This document shows positions 1-9,015 of a DNA stretch of 64,000 nucleotides, in pieces. The translations under genes and the position numbers were made by a program. The notes below the pieces were generated by a model that made no database searches, had not been told where the DNA came from, and saw only the letters and a program-made list of their open reading frames with translations. The first letter of the stretch is position 1. The number at the start of each line of letters is the position of its first letter. Location of the stretch: the NCBI GenBank assembly GCA_937981585.1, contig CALJOA010000006.1, forward strand, positions 1-64,000, given 5' to 3'. The stretch is from an uncultured Pirellulaceae bacterium. Lineage in GTDB: Bacteria > Planctomycetota > Planctomycetia > Pirellulales > Pirellulaceae.

Positions 1-1
1 C

Positions 2-790
2 CTTCCTTTGATCGCAGTCGTGGCCTTGTTGGTCCTAGGTTTCTCTTCAACTACGGTGGCTCAGGAAACACCAGCCGCGTTGAACTTCACAATGAAGTCG
101 ATCCAAGGCAAAGACGTTTCGCTTTCCAAGTACGCCGGCAAAGTCGTTGTGCTTGTTAACGTGGCGAGCAAGTGTGGCCTGACGCCGCAGTATGAACAGC
201 TTCAAAAGTTGCACGCAGACTACGCGGAGCAAGGTGTCGCTGTGGTCGGTGTTCCGTGCAATCAGTTCAGGGGGCAGGAGCCTGGGACCGACGCAGAGAT
301 TTTGAAGTTCTGTCAGGACGACTACGGAGTCGAGTTTGACTTGCTTTCAAAAGTCGATGTCAACGGCGACAAGCAGTGTGATCTTTACAAGCACCTCAAT
401 GCTCTCGATGTCGCGCCCAAAGGTAAGGGTGATGTGAGGTGGAATTTTGAGAAGTACATCATCGATCGAACTGGAACTCCAGTTGCGAGGTTCGATCCTA
501 AAGTGCGAGTCGACAGCGACGATTTCATGGCCGCTGTAAAAAAGGCGCTCGGAGATGGAGGTCACTACTCACATGTCAGTGAGAAGTCCGGGAAAAAGTA
601 CTACTTGTTCAGCAAAGACGTACCGCTCAAAAACTCAGACAAGGTTCAAACGATTTACTTTTTTGGTAAAGAACCCGTCAACGCAAAAGGTGGCAAACCT
701 CTGGCAGCCGTTCCCGAAGGCAAAATGGTTTCAGAAACCAAAACTGGAATGTTGGTGCTCAAGAACAAGGCGGGGAAAAAGAAGAAGTAG
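2..790 (+). CDS. Glutathione peroxidase-like thiol peroxidase with C-terminal extension (5' end outside window)
   Basis: Reduces hydroperoxides using a reactive cysteine, probably in the periplasm. The reading frame is open to the window edge; the first possible in-window start is a TTG at position 8, so the true start is probably upstream. Numbering from that TTG, a hydrophobic stretch ending in an AQE-type cleavage site (residues 1-20) looks like the end of a signal peptide. The peroxidase fold follows, with NVASKCGLT (catalytic Cys about 56, so a Cys rather than Sec enzyme), the VPCNQF block and a WNFEKY block holding the Trp and Asn of the catalytic tetrad. Family members usually end near residue 180. 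Here about 75 more residues follow, ending in a Lys-rich tail, and I do not recognise that extension. The family call is secure. Confidence 0.9.
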   Translation, partial: LPLIAVVALLVLGFSSTTVAQETPAALNFTMKSIQGKDVSLSKYAGKVVVLVNVASKCGLTPQYEQLQKLHADYAEQGVAVVGVPCNQFRGQEPGTDAEILKFCQDDYGVEFDLLSKVDVNGDKQCDLYKHLNALDVAPKGKGDVRWNFEKYIIDRTGTPVARFDPKVRVDSDDFMAAVKKALGDGGHYSHVSEKSGKKYYLFSKDVPLKNSDKVQTIYFFGKEPVNAKGGKPLAAVPEGKMVSETKTGMLVLKNKAGKKKK

Positions 791-803
791 TTTCGACCGC
801 TTC

Positions 804-1547
804 TCAAACGTCGATCACCATTTGATCTGACGCCACCGTCGTGTCGGCAAAGACGTCTTTGATCGAATCGAGATCAAGCGGTGTTTTTGATTCTTCAAGC
901 GGATTGATGTGGACCAGGAAAAGCCGTTTGGCGTTCGCTTTGGCGGCGACTTGAGCGACCGGCGTCAAGCAACTGTGCCCCGTCATTTCGGCTCGATCTT
1001 CCCAGCCGTCGGCGAAGTAGCATTCGTGCACCAGTGTATCAACGCCCTGAATTGAATCGACATAGTCTGCATCAGAACGCGCTGTGGTGTCGGTGATATA
1101 GGCGAAGCTTCTGTCTTTCCAGTCGATTCTAAATCCGTGTGAACCACCGGGATGTTCCAGTTCGATTGACCTGATTTTCGAACCGTCACTCAACTCGACG
1201 GGCTGGTCTGACAAAGCCTGAAATTCAAAATTCGGCTTCACGGGAAACAAAGCACCGTTGTAAAGGTGCTCTTTGATCGCAGCAATCTTTGATTGTTCCA
1301 AATGGACGGTGACGCGGGACATGTCCTTTTCAAACAGAATGTCATACAAGAACGTCAATCCGATCGAGTGGTCGAGATGAACGTGAGAGAGGAAAATATC
1401 CAGCGTCTCGGTTTGAATCAAATCGCGGACCCGAAACATCCCGGTTCCTGCGTCCAAGACAACACCCAGCTCGGGCAACATCATGCAAGCCGTCTGGCGA
1501 TGATTGTTGGGGTGGTAACCGGTCGTGCCTAGAAAATGGAATTTCAC
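804..1547 (-). CDS. MBL-fold metallo-hydrolase (RNase Z / phosphodiesterase-like)
   Basis: A 247-residue metallo-beta-lactamase-fold hydrolase, probably cytoplasmic because no signal peptide is visible. The zinc motif HVHLDH lies at residues 55-60. Later ligands fit GGSHG, the Asp of YITDT, the His of HECYF and the His of FLVHINP, which is the arrangement seen in RNase Z-like and cyclic-phosphodiesterase-like members. It lacks an obvious RNase Z flexible arm, so the substrate cannot be named from sequence. The start codon read here is GTG at 1547. The gene converges on the glutathione peroxidase gene with a 13-base gap and is 0.4 kb downstream of the AsmA-like gene, separated from it by two palindromic repeats. 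Confidence 0.8.
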   Translation of the reverse strand: MKFHFLGTTGYHPNNHRQTACMMLPELGVVLDAGTGMFRVRDLIQTETLDIFLSHVHLDHSIGLTFLYDILFEKDMSRVTVHLEQSKIAAIKEHLYNGALFPVKPNFEFQALSDQPVELSDGSKIRSIELEHPGGSHGFRIDWKDRSFAYITDTTARSDADYVDSIQGVDTLVHECYFADGWEDRAEMTGHSCLTPVAQVAAKANAKRLFLVHINPLEESKTPLDLDSIKDVFADTTVASDQMVIDV

Positions 1548-1717
1548 GCGTACTGTTTCGAAGATCTTTCAGAATTCAGGGACGCACAATCTTAACCGAT
1601 TGTTCGACGCTCGCCAGAGAGAGGGGACAAGCCCCGTCATTGGCGCATTTCTAATGATATTCGGCACCAATTTGTAACGTTGGTAGAAGCTGATTGGACA
1701 GCGAGATTTGGCACTTA

Positions 1718-1789
1718 TTGGTAACCCGACGCGTTAGCAAGGGCGAGGTCAAGCGCCGCTTCGCCCTCGCCAACGCGTCGGGTTACCAA
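1718..1789. repeat. Palindromic intergenic repeat, family A (copy 1)
   Basis: Inverted repeat with arms of about 28 bases that read TTGGTAACCCGACGCGTT outward-in on each side, with few mismatches and a short GC-rich loop. The core ACCCGACGCGTTAGC recurs at 8849-8894 and 25677-25741. It lies in the 410-base gap between the MBL hydrolase and the AsmA-like gene, a gap in which I see no gene. Confidence 0.8.
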
Positions 1790-1867
1790 CTAACCAAGGC
1801 AAACATCTGCGAGTTGACGCTTGCCTGTGCAATCCAGCGATTAGGTGGCGCTGACCCACTAGGAGGT

Positions 1868-1931
1868 CTCACGCAAAGGCGCCAAGGCGCAAAGAAATAG
1901 TCGCAACATGGTCTTTGTGCCTTTGCGTGAG
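1868..1931. repeat. Inverted repeat downstream of the AsmA-like gene, possible terminator
   Basis: Perfect 13-base arms CTCACGCAAAGGC (1868-1880) and GCCTTTGCGTGAG (1919-1931) enclose a loop that itself carries a second copy of the GCGCAAAG word. The hairpin sits 26 bases past the stop codon of the minus-strand AsmA-like gene, so it could end or protect that transcript. No strong U-run follows in that direction, so intrinsic termination is uncertain. Confidence 0.6.
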
Positions 1932-1956
1932 GTTTTCACACTCTAGGCAACTGCGC

Positions 1957-4900
1957 CTAATTGCCAAACAGCTTTCCAAAACCCTTTTGAAGTTCTTCTT
2001 CGAGTTTGTTTTCAAGCTTCTGCTTGATCGCTTGGCCTGGAGGAAGCTGATTGGTTCCAGCGGGTGCCTGCCCTGCTCCGTTCTGCAGCCCGGTTCCGTT
2101 TTGCAACGGTTGCAACGGAGCAAGCCGGCCACCACCGAGTTTGTCTCCCAGCTTGCTTTGAAGTTTACTCAGCTCGCTACCGATCTTCCCATTGATCTCG
2201 TCGCGGTACTGATTGATTTTTGGATTGAGTTTGTCAGTAACCGCTTTGTTGATCGCGCTGCCTGCGGCATCTCTGGCGAGGTTACGTGTAAGGTTCTCCA
2301 GCGCGCGTTTGTCCAGAATCGGTTTGGAAACGGTTCCGCCAACAGGAATCGAAATGGATTTCCCCTGAAGGCCGGCCAGATAGTCTTTTCCGGCAATCCA
2401 GTCGTTGGCGATTGGAATTTTCGCAACCATGTTGAGCGATTGATCAAGACCAACGCTTCCGCTGGTTTGAACGACAAGATCTTTGTGGCTGAACTTCAGG
2501 TTCTCGTGGAATACACGACCGTCTTTAACCAGAACCGGGATGGTTTGTTCTTCCATTCGCAACCAGGTGTTAAGGTCCCGATCTGTCGCATCGGGTTTGA
2601 GCATTGAGCGGACCTGCTTCACCGTCGCGAGCAGTTTCTCAGCCGTTGGGCCGGCGCCGATGACGACGTTGGAAAGCCGAACAGCTCCACGGGCTTCCAT
2701 GTTCATCGGATCGAGAATTGGCACTTTGGCGCCACCGATATCAACGGTGAAATTGCCTTCGGCACTGGTCGCATCGGCGGCAAGCGGTGCCACGTACTTC
2801 AGCCATTGTCGGGCAGTTTCAGGTCGCAGTGCAACATTGTTGATTAACCGAGTCTGGTCCATCGACAGCACCGGTTGCTCGGTTCGCATGTCGAGCTGCG
2901 GGGCAAACTGAATCAGGCCACCCGCAAACGGAATGCCTTGGGTTTTGACGCTTCCGATACTCTGAGAAACTCCAATATCAAAATCGCTTTTGCCAACCGG
3001 TAGACCGAGCAGTTCGCCTTGGTCCCATCCAAACGACGCCGATGCCTGCAGCCCCGGCGAGATCCACGGTTTGGCTCCATTGTCAGGTGCGTTAGCTGTA
3101 GAGTTGGTTTCGAATATTGGACCACGGACGACGAATTGGTGTTCCCGATTTCCAGCCAGTCGAACCATTTCGCCGGCGTAGGCCACCATTAGTGAATTGA
3201 TCTTTTGCCAATCCGGAACCCAGACGCCTTTGATATCGGCGGTCATGCTTCCTGACAGGTCGGTCAATGTGCCATTGGTCGTTGCTTTGAGACCGGATGA
3301 GTCGAGCGTCAGGTTTTGGAATCCAACGGCGTTGAAATCGTTTGCCATCGAAACGTCGCCGGAAATTCCGACTTTTGATTCTCGCCAGACTTCCTGCCAA
3401 CGGTTCTGTGTGCCTGATGAGGCCTGGATGATTTGTCCAGACTGGTTTCGCTGCGGTTGAGTAACCTGTGTGGCTTGGGTGGCTGCGATCAAGTCGGTGA
3501 TCGTCGAGTTGATGCGGCCGCCAATTCCGTTCTCGTTGGAGGCAAGCTGAATGGTGCCGTCCATCGTTCCGAACCAGAAAACACTGTCGTCGGTCGGTGA
3601 AAGCTCAAACCAATCGGCGACTTTTGCTACGTCGGCTTTGAACGCCACGTTTCCATCGACTCGCATGTTGGAAGGAAAGGAGATCTGCAGTTGTTGGCCA
3701 CGGGCTGACAAGGAACTCGTTGTCAACGTCGTTTCTGGAATGGCGATGCTGCCGCTGGCCAGATCGTAAGCAACGGTTCCCGTTCCGCTGGCTTGTTGCT
3801 CCCTGATCTTCATTCCATAGCCGCTAAACCCAAGTTGGTTGACGGTGTACTGGATATTTGAAAGCTGAAGATTCTTGGGGTTGAGGTTGGCCGCGCAGAC
3901 CAAGTTCAAGTCTCCACCTGCCTGAACGTCGCCCAGGTCAACAAAGTTTTGAACGTGTCCAACCCAGCCGGCCATCGTTCCAGTCATCTGGCAGTTTGCA
4001 TGCCAGACCTCGTTGGTAAACGCATCGGCGACCGGCTGAGCAAGGGTCGCAACGAGACGTTCCTTTCCAATGTCGACTTGCAGTCCGGCTTGGTCGAGTT
4101 GCAATCGGCTGGTGTTTTGAAGTTGAGTGTTTGGATGCGTAGGTTGGACAACGCCAGAATGCGAGACTCCGGTTCCGCTGAGCTTGACCGATACCTGTGG
4201 CTGTTGCCAGCGTGGCATGCCCGGAAATTCGATAACCGGATCGTCGACAACAAAGCTGCCGCCGATTTGTATCGGAAGATTTCCAATTCCATTGTTCAAA
4301 CTCGCTTGGCCATCCGCGACTTGCCAACCGAATTGTCCGTCGATCGCGCCGGCGACACTTGCGCCTTGCAGATCAACAAATTGACCGATGCGGTCCATCA
4401 GTTTGGATAGGTCACCTTTGGCAACAAACGCTGCCGTTTTCATATCTGCATCGCCACTGACGGTAAGAAAGTCGGAAATGCAGTTCAGGTTCTCCAACGC
4501 CAACTGGCCATTTGATTCCTTGATCGTCCCGACGACTCGCAGTGGCTTGGCCCAGACGATGTCCTGGTTTCCACGTTTTGCAGCAAGGTTAGCGGTGTCA
4601 ACATTGACGATCAACCGACGACCCTCAGCGTCACTGCGAGAAGCGGCTTGAAATGCGACGGTTCCAGAATTGACGACCAGATCTTTATGCAAACTCAACG
4701 TCGAGGGTAGCATTCTGATTAGCTGCGCAAGGTCGATCTCGCCGTTCATGTCGAACGGAGTATCAAGCAGTTCACCGCCCGATGCGAGATTGGATATCTG
4801 ATTGACGTTGAACATTCCGGCGGCTTTGACTCGTCCGACATCGGACTCAAGATTGAATTGTTCGGCCGAGATAACGGTTGGAGAAGCTTGGATCTTTCCG

Positions 4901-5928
4901 TTGGCGGAGAGGTTTCTCAGTGAGAACTGGTCGGTGCCAAGCAAATCCGGAGCGACGATGCCAAAGTTCGTCAGGTTCAATTGCTCGACGTTCATCGCGA
5001 CTGCGTTCTGGGCAGCGCTGTAGGAGGCTTGGATCTTGCCGTTCAGGTTGCCCGCCGTATTGGTCGGCCCGATAAACCGCTGAAGAATTGGAGCGGCCAG
5101 CGACAACGGAAGGTTTTCTGTTTCCATCCGCACGTCGGCTGAGCCAAAACTTAAAACGTTGGCGCCCGCATCTACATGTGAGATCAACGCAAGGCCGCCG
5201 GCCTCGATTGCTGGAGCTTGATTCGCCGCCGGAGTCGTTGCCGCAACTCGACATTGGGCATCGACAATTAGTGGTGCTTGCTCTGCCGTTGTTTCAGCGA
5301 CCACGTTTAGCTGGTCGATTTGCCAGTAACGCTGCTCCGAGGTCGATGTCACAATCGCTTTTCCATCAACGATATTGACGGTCATGTGTGGCAACGGTTT
5401 GACCGGTTCGAGGGGCGCATTGGGGTCAGGGATATGGTTGGGATCGGTCGGTTGCATGTAGGCCGCTATTGCGTCTTCGATATTGCTGCCATCGGGGCGA
5501 AGCTCAACATGTGCCACTGGGCTTTGAATGTGAAACTGTCCGTAGTCGCTTGACGTCAGGAAACTGTAAAGCGGTTTGGTCGACGTCACGCTGGCGGCTT
5601 CGAAAATCGGATTCCCGTTAGTATCGACGGCGCGGAGATTGGATAGCTTGACCGGCTGGATCCAGCCTAATGAAACGTCTTCCACAGAAACATGGCCGTT
5701 GAAATCCGAGAGTGCATAGTCGAGCGCTTTCTGCTGCAACCCAAACCAGCCGATGATGTTGGGAAGCAGGAACATTAACAGTCCAAGCAGTAGCAGAAAC
5801 CACGGCCAGCGACGCCTCCGAGGTTCTCTTTCCTCGCGGTAGTTTTCCCGATCCGCGCGACGTCGACGACGTCGAGATTCAGCGGAGTCTTCAAATGGAT
5901 GTTCTGTTTCAAAGTTGGAGTTGGACAT
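1957..5928 (-). CDS. AsmA/TamB-like envelope protein (1323 aa)
   Basis: A very large single-pass protein of the AsmA-like superfamily, whose members act in outer-membrane biogenesis and lipid traffic between membranes. Residues 1-40 are highly charged with Arg runs (cytoplasmic). One hydrophobic helix follows (about 42-62), then a long periplasmic part rich in alternating beta strands, with phrases such as AVDTNGNPIFEA and repeated 'A..G.....' strand patterns typical of the family. The C-terminus (about 1170-1323) has the AsmA-type ending with SVSKPILDKRALENL-like sequence and a Pro/Gln-rich, Lys-rich tail. A Shine-Dalgarno AGGA lies 5 bases before the ATG. AsmA-like is firmer than TamB, since no TamB C-terminal barrel-binding domain can be verified by eye. 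Confidence 0.75.
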   Translation of the reverse strand: MSNSNFETEHPFEDSAESRRRRRRADRENYREEREPRRRRWPWFLLLLGLLMFLLPNIIGWFGLQQKALDYALSDFNGHVSVEDVSLGWIQPVKLSNLRAVDTNGNPIFEAASVTSTKPLYSFLTSSDYGQFHIQSPVAHVELRPDGSNIEDAIAAYMQPTDPNHIPDPNAPLEPVKPLPHMTVNIVDGKAIVTSTSEQRYWQIDQLNVVAETTAEQAPLIVDAQCRVAATTPAANQAPAIEAGGLALISHVDAGANVLSFGSADVRMETENLPLSLAAPILQRFIGPTNTAGNLNGKIQASYSAAQNAVAMNVEQLNLTNFGIVAPDLLGTDQFSLRNLSANGKIQASPTVISAEQFNLESDVGRVKAAGMFNVNQISNLASGGELLDTPFDMNGEIDLAQLIRMLPSTLSLHKDLVVNSGTVAFQAASRSDAEGRRLIVNVDTANLAAKRGNQDIVWAKPLRVVGTIKESNGQLALENLNCISDFLTVSGDADMKTAAFVAKGDLSKLMDRIGQFVDLQGASVAGAIDGQFGWQVADGQASLNNGIGNLPIQIGGSFVVDDPVIEFPGMPRWQQPQVSVKLSGTGVSHSGVVQPTHPNTQLQNTSRLQLDQAGLQVDIGKERLVATLAQPVADAFTNEVWHANCQMTGTMAGWVGHVQNFVDLGDVQAGGDLNLVCAANLNPKNLQLSNIQYTVNQLGFSGYGMKIREQQASGTGTVAYDLASGSIAIPETTLTTSSLSARGQQLQISFPSNMRVDGNVAFKADVAKVADWFELSPTDDSVFWFGTMDGTIQLASNENGIGGRINSTITDLIAATQATQVTQPQRNQSGQIIQASSGTQNRWQEVWRESKVGISGDVSMANDFNAVGFQNLTLDSSGLKATTNGTLTDLSGSMTADIKGVWVPDWQKINSLMVAYAGEMVRLAGNREHQFVVRGPIFETNSTANAPDNGAKPWISPGLQASASFGWDQGELLGLPVGKSDFDIGVSQSIGSVKTQGIPFAGGLIQFAPQLDMRTEQPVLSMDQTRLINNVALRPETARQWLKYVAPLAADATSAEGNFTVDIGGAKVPILDPMNMEARGAVRLSNVVIGAGPTAEKLLATVKQVRSMLKPDATDRDLNTWLRMEEQTIPVLVKDGRVFHENLKFSHKDLVVQTSGSVGLDQSLNMVAKIPIANDWIAGKDYLAGLQGKSISIPVGGTVSKPILDKRALENLTRNLARDAAGSAINKAVTDKLNPKINQYRDEINGKIGSELSKLQSKLGDKLGGGRLAPLQPLQNGTGLQNGAGQAPAGTNQLPPGQAIKQKLENKLEEELQKGFGKLFGN

Positions 5929-6210
5929 GGCTTCCTGCCTGCTGCATTTTGGCGCACCGGTAGCGGCGGCCGATTCCTGGAATTCAGTGGCGGGAAGTTT
6001 AGATAGGTGTCAGGCGGCTTAGAAGGCGAAACGAATCGTTTGGCTGATTGAGCTAGCAGAGTCGTGGCTGATAGCACCGCTTAGTGCTTTGCTATAGCCA
6101 AATATTAGGATGAGCCGTTTTGGCGTTATCAATCGTCGAAACGACTTCCATGAGACCCCACGACTACGGGGACTTGGTGTTTGAAAACCCAAACGGCGGC
6201 GGCAGAAGAG

Positions 6211-6315
6211 AAGAACACTAATCCCAACTAATTGACACTAATTCTCTGAGTCGGAAGTCGGAAAGTATCGAATTGTCCGTTCTTTATTAGTGAAGATTAG
6301 TGCCAATTAGTGTTC
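6211..6315. repeat. Imperfect inverted repeat built from ACTAAT/ATTAGT words
   Basis: GAACACTAATCCCAACTAATTGACACTAATT (6213 on; words ACACTAAT, CAACTAAT, ACACTAAT) is mirrored by ATTAGTGAAGATTAGTG and CCAATTAGTGTTC up to 6315. The repeat occupies the 0.4 kb space between the AsmA-like start and the end of pepT. No gene is visible in that space. Confidence 0.55.
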
Positions 6316-6337
6316 CCATTCTTGCCAATCCAATCGA

Positions 6338-7564
6338 CTACTCGGCCCAACGTTTTACGATCTCAACTCCGACTTCGACCGCCGCCAGCATTTCGTCGAG
6401 ACAAGCCCACTCAAGCGGTGAATGGATGTTGTGTTGGCCTGATGAAAGGTTGGGGGTCGGCAATCCAAGTTCGGTCAAACGCGATCCGTCAGTTCCGCCG
6501 CGAACAATGGTTCGTTTGAATTGGTGTCCGATTCGCTCGTGGGCTTCGACCGCATAGGCGACGGCTCTTGGTTCGTTGACTAGGCCATCGGCCATGTTTC
6601 GGTACTGCTCGACGATTTCGATGTTGATCTTTGTGCCCGGGCAGGTCCCTTCAACTGATTGGGCGAGATCTTTCAGAACCTCTGCGTGCTCGGAGAGTTT
6701 ACTTGTGTCGAAATCCCGGATCAGAATCTTCAACGTTGCCTGGGCAACTCCGCCTTCGAGAATGTACGGGTGAAGAAAGCCATCACGGTCGGCGGTCCGT
6801 TCGGGAGAAAGCCCCATCGGCATGCCGGCCAGAAAATGACCTGCCGCTCGGCTCGCGTTGATCATTTTGTCTTTTCCGTACGCCGGGTGCGTGTTGACGC
6901 CGGTGAACGTCACCACTGCCATGTCGGCCGAAAAAGTTTCTTCGTCGATGTCTCCCTGTCCACCAGAGTCGAAGTTGTAGCAAACCGTCGCGTCGACTTT
7001 CTTCAAATCAACATGATCAATGCCGTGCCCAATTTCTTCATCGCAAGTGAAAAAGATCCTGACGTCGCCATGAGGGATCTCCGGATTCTCAATCAAATGA
7101 TTGGCGAGTTCCATGATGATCGCCACACCGGCTTTGTCGTCACCGCCCAGCAGCGTCGTGCCGTCGGTTGTGATGATGGTCTTGCCCTTCGCTCCAGCCA
7201 GATCCTTGCACTCGGCAACCGAAATGATTTTGCTTGTGTCGCCGGTCAGCACGATGTCTTGACCGTCGTAGTTTTCGATCACGTTGGGCTTAACATCCTT
7301 GCCTGTCGTTTCAGGCGAGGTGTCGACGTGGGAGTTGAAAGCGACAACGGGAGCACCATCCATGTTTCCCGGGACCGTTCCATAGACAATTCCCCATTCG
7401 TCCTGATGTGCATCGGCGATTCCCATTTCCAGCATTTGCTCGGCGAGTAGCTTGCCGATTTCCAATTGTCCGGGGCTGCTTGGGTAGTTACCGCTTTCAT
7501 CGACAGCGGTTGTGTCAATTTGGACGTATTGGAGAAACCGTTCGAGAAGTCGTTGTTTGTTCAT
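6338..7564 (-). CDS. pepT: Peptidase T (tripeptide aminopeptidase)
   Basis: M20-family zinc aminopeptidase that removes the N-terminal residue of tripeptides in the cytoplasm. The 408-residue length matches PepT. Visible signatures are FNSHVDTSPE (first zinc His and Asp), LLGGDDKAG (bridging Asp), TCDEEIGHG (catalytic and zinc acidic pair), NTHPAYGKDKMINA, and the C-terminal RGGTDGSRLTELGLPTPNLSSG block typical of PepT. A TTG six codons upstream is also in frame. I take the ATG at 7564 because MNKQRLLERFLQYVQIDT aligns with the family N-terminus. It appears to be a single gene. Confidence 0.93.
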   Translation of the reverse strand: MNKQRLLERFLQYVQIDTTAVDESGNYPSSPGQLEIGKLLAEQMLEMGIADAHQDEWGIVYGTVPGNMDGAPVVAFNSHVDTSPETTGKDVKPNVIENYDGQDIVLTGDTSKIISVAECKDLAGAKGKTIITTDGTTLLGGDDKAGVAIIMELANHLIENPEIPHGDVRIFFTCDEEIGHGIDHVDLKKVDATVCYNFDSGGQGDIDEETFSADMAVVTFTGVNTHPAYGKDKMINASRAAGHFLAGMPMGLSPERTADRDGFLHPYILEGGVAQATLKILIRDFDTSKLSEHAEVLKDLAQSVEGTCPGTKINIEIVEQYRNMADGLVNEPRAVAYAVEAHERIGHQFKRTIVRGGTDGSRLTELGLPTPNLSSGQHNIHSPLEWACLDEMLAAVEVGVEIVKRWAE

Positions 7565-7777
7565 GGTAGATATCAATTGCAAATTGGAAAGTTTGTGTTG
7601 GTTTTACCGAATTACTGATTGCAGACCAAAGCCTGAGCCTGACGACAGTGCAGTCAATTGCCGCATCGCAGAGCAGGCATTACGATTACTAGAGACGAAA
7701 CGTCTTGCATTCACATAACTTGAATTTGCACAGTTGTTTTTGCACCAAGCAGCTTTTTCTTAACCAGCGAACATTCT

Positions 7778-8611
7778 ATGTCTTCTCCCGCCGTTAGCTA
7801 CCTCGTGTTTGATATCGAAAGTGTCGCTGATGGTGATTTGATTTCCAAGGTCCGGTACCCTTCCGAAAAATTCACGGCGGCAAAGGCGATCGAATTCTAC
7901 ACAGGCGAGTTGTTGGAGCTGACCAACGGGCGTTCGGAGTTTATTCCGTACACGTATCACGTTCCAGTTTCGGTCGCGGTGATGAAAGTCGGCGTCGATT
8001 TCAAGATCATTGACATCGTGACGCTCGACGCCCCAAAGTATCGTCCGCATGTGATCGCCAAGCATTTTTGGGACGGTTGGAAAGCTTACAAGATGCCGAC
8101 GTTTGTTAGTTTCAACGGGCGAACGTTTGATATTCCGCTTATGGAGTTGGCGGCGTTTCGGTACGGGATCAGCGTGCCGGCCTGGTTCAATATTCAAGAG
8201 CGAACGTACGATCAAAAGCGAAACCGGTACAATTTAGGTTCTCATCTGGATCTTCAGGAAATTCTGACCAACTACAGTGCGACTCGGTTCAACGGCGGAC
8301 TTAACTTGGCGGCGAATGTCCTCGGCCGACCGGGAAAAATGGGAATTGCAGGCCACATGGTTCAGGACTTATACAATCAAGGCGAACTTGAACGGATCAA
8401 TGACTACTGTCGCTGCGATGTTCTGGATACCTATTTCGTTTTGCTGCGGACGAAAGTCCTGACCGGAAATTTGACCGTCGAAGAGGAGCAAGCATTGGTA
8501 GCTGACGCGACCGAATGGCTCGAAATGAAGTCCGAAGAGTTTCCGGTCTACCGCGAGTATCTGGAACAGTGTAGCCAATGGGATAACCCGTGGTTGGAGG
8601 CTGAGGCTTGA
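7778..8611 (+). CDS. Predicted 3'-5' exonuclease, PolB-exonuclease-like
   Basis: A 277-residue stand-alone exonuclease of the DnaQ-like superfamily, matching the predicted 3'-5' exonuclease related to family B DNA polymerases. Exo I is LVFDIES (Asp12, Glu14), Exo II is SFNGRTFDIP (Asp118), and Exo III is the YCRCDVLDTY region with its Asp. The protein is cytoplasmic with no polymerase domain. It probably acts on DNA in repair or processing, but no in-vivo role can be read from context. It starts at an ATG and is followed by a repeat-filled 0.4 kb gap. Confidence 0.85.
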   Translation: MSSPAVSYLVFDIESVADGDLISKVRYPSEKFTAAKAIEFYTGELLELTNGRSEFIPYTYHVPVSVAVMKVGVDFKIIDIVTLDAPKYRPHVIAKHFWDGWKAYKMPTFVSFNGRTFDIPLMELAAFRYGISVPAWFNIQERTYDQKRNRYNLGSHLDLQEILTNYSATRFNGGLNLAANVLGRPGKMGIAGHMVQDLYNQGELERINDYCRCDVLDTYFVLLRTKVLTGNLTVEEEQALVADATEWLEMKSEEFPVYREYLEQCSQWDNPWLEAEA

Positions 8612-8766
8612 TTGGTGGTATTGATTTGATTGCGTTTTATCGCCAGTGCCAAAATCCAGTGGAAATGGCACCATCTGGGTAGGATCAAACTGAGCTCAAT
8701 TGGAGCTGCTTTGTTCAAAGATCGATCTGGGTGCTAATTTCTGTGATTGGATTAGCAGAATAGCTT

Positions 8767-8813
8767 GGCTGTCCCAGCCGTGAACAAGCTGCAATAACAC
8801 GGCTGGGACAGCC
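8767..8813. repeat. Palindromic intergenic repeat, family B
   Basis: Perfect 16-base arms GGCTGTCCCAGCCGTG (8767-8782) and its reverse complement (8798-8813) with a 15-base loop. Each arm is itself partly palindromic (GGCTG TCC CAGCC). It lies between the converging exonuclease and typA genes. Confidence 0.8.
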
Positions 8814-8848
8814 GTGCTACTATCGATGAACGCTCAGTCTGGGTAGCT

Positions 8849-8894
8849 AAGGCGAACTCAATTCCAGCTTCTCCCTCGCTAACGCGTCGGGTTT
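8849..8894 (-). repeat. Palindromic intergenic repeat, family A (half copy 2)
   Basis: Read on the minus strand, AACCCGACGCGTTAGCGAGG and the following GAGTTCGCCTT segment match 25677-25721 over 45 bases with one difference. The second palindrome arm is missing, so this is a half element. It lies 120 bases past the end of typA. Confidence 0.75.
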
Positions 8895-9015
8895 CCAATT
8901 AGTTTCCCGCGCTGGTGTGAGGGTTCCCTCCCGAGAACGAAATCCAGCCTTGAGAGCCCCGAGGGTTCGACATCGAGTTCGTTGGTTACAACGCAGCAAA
9001 CCTGGGGCACACCGC

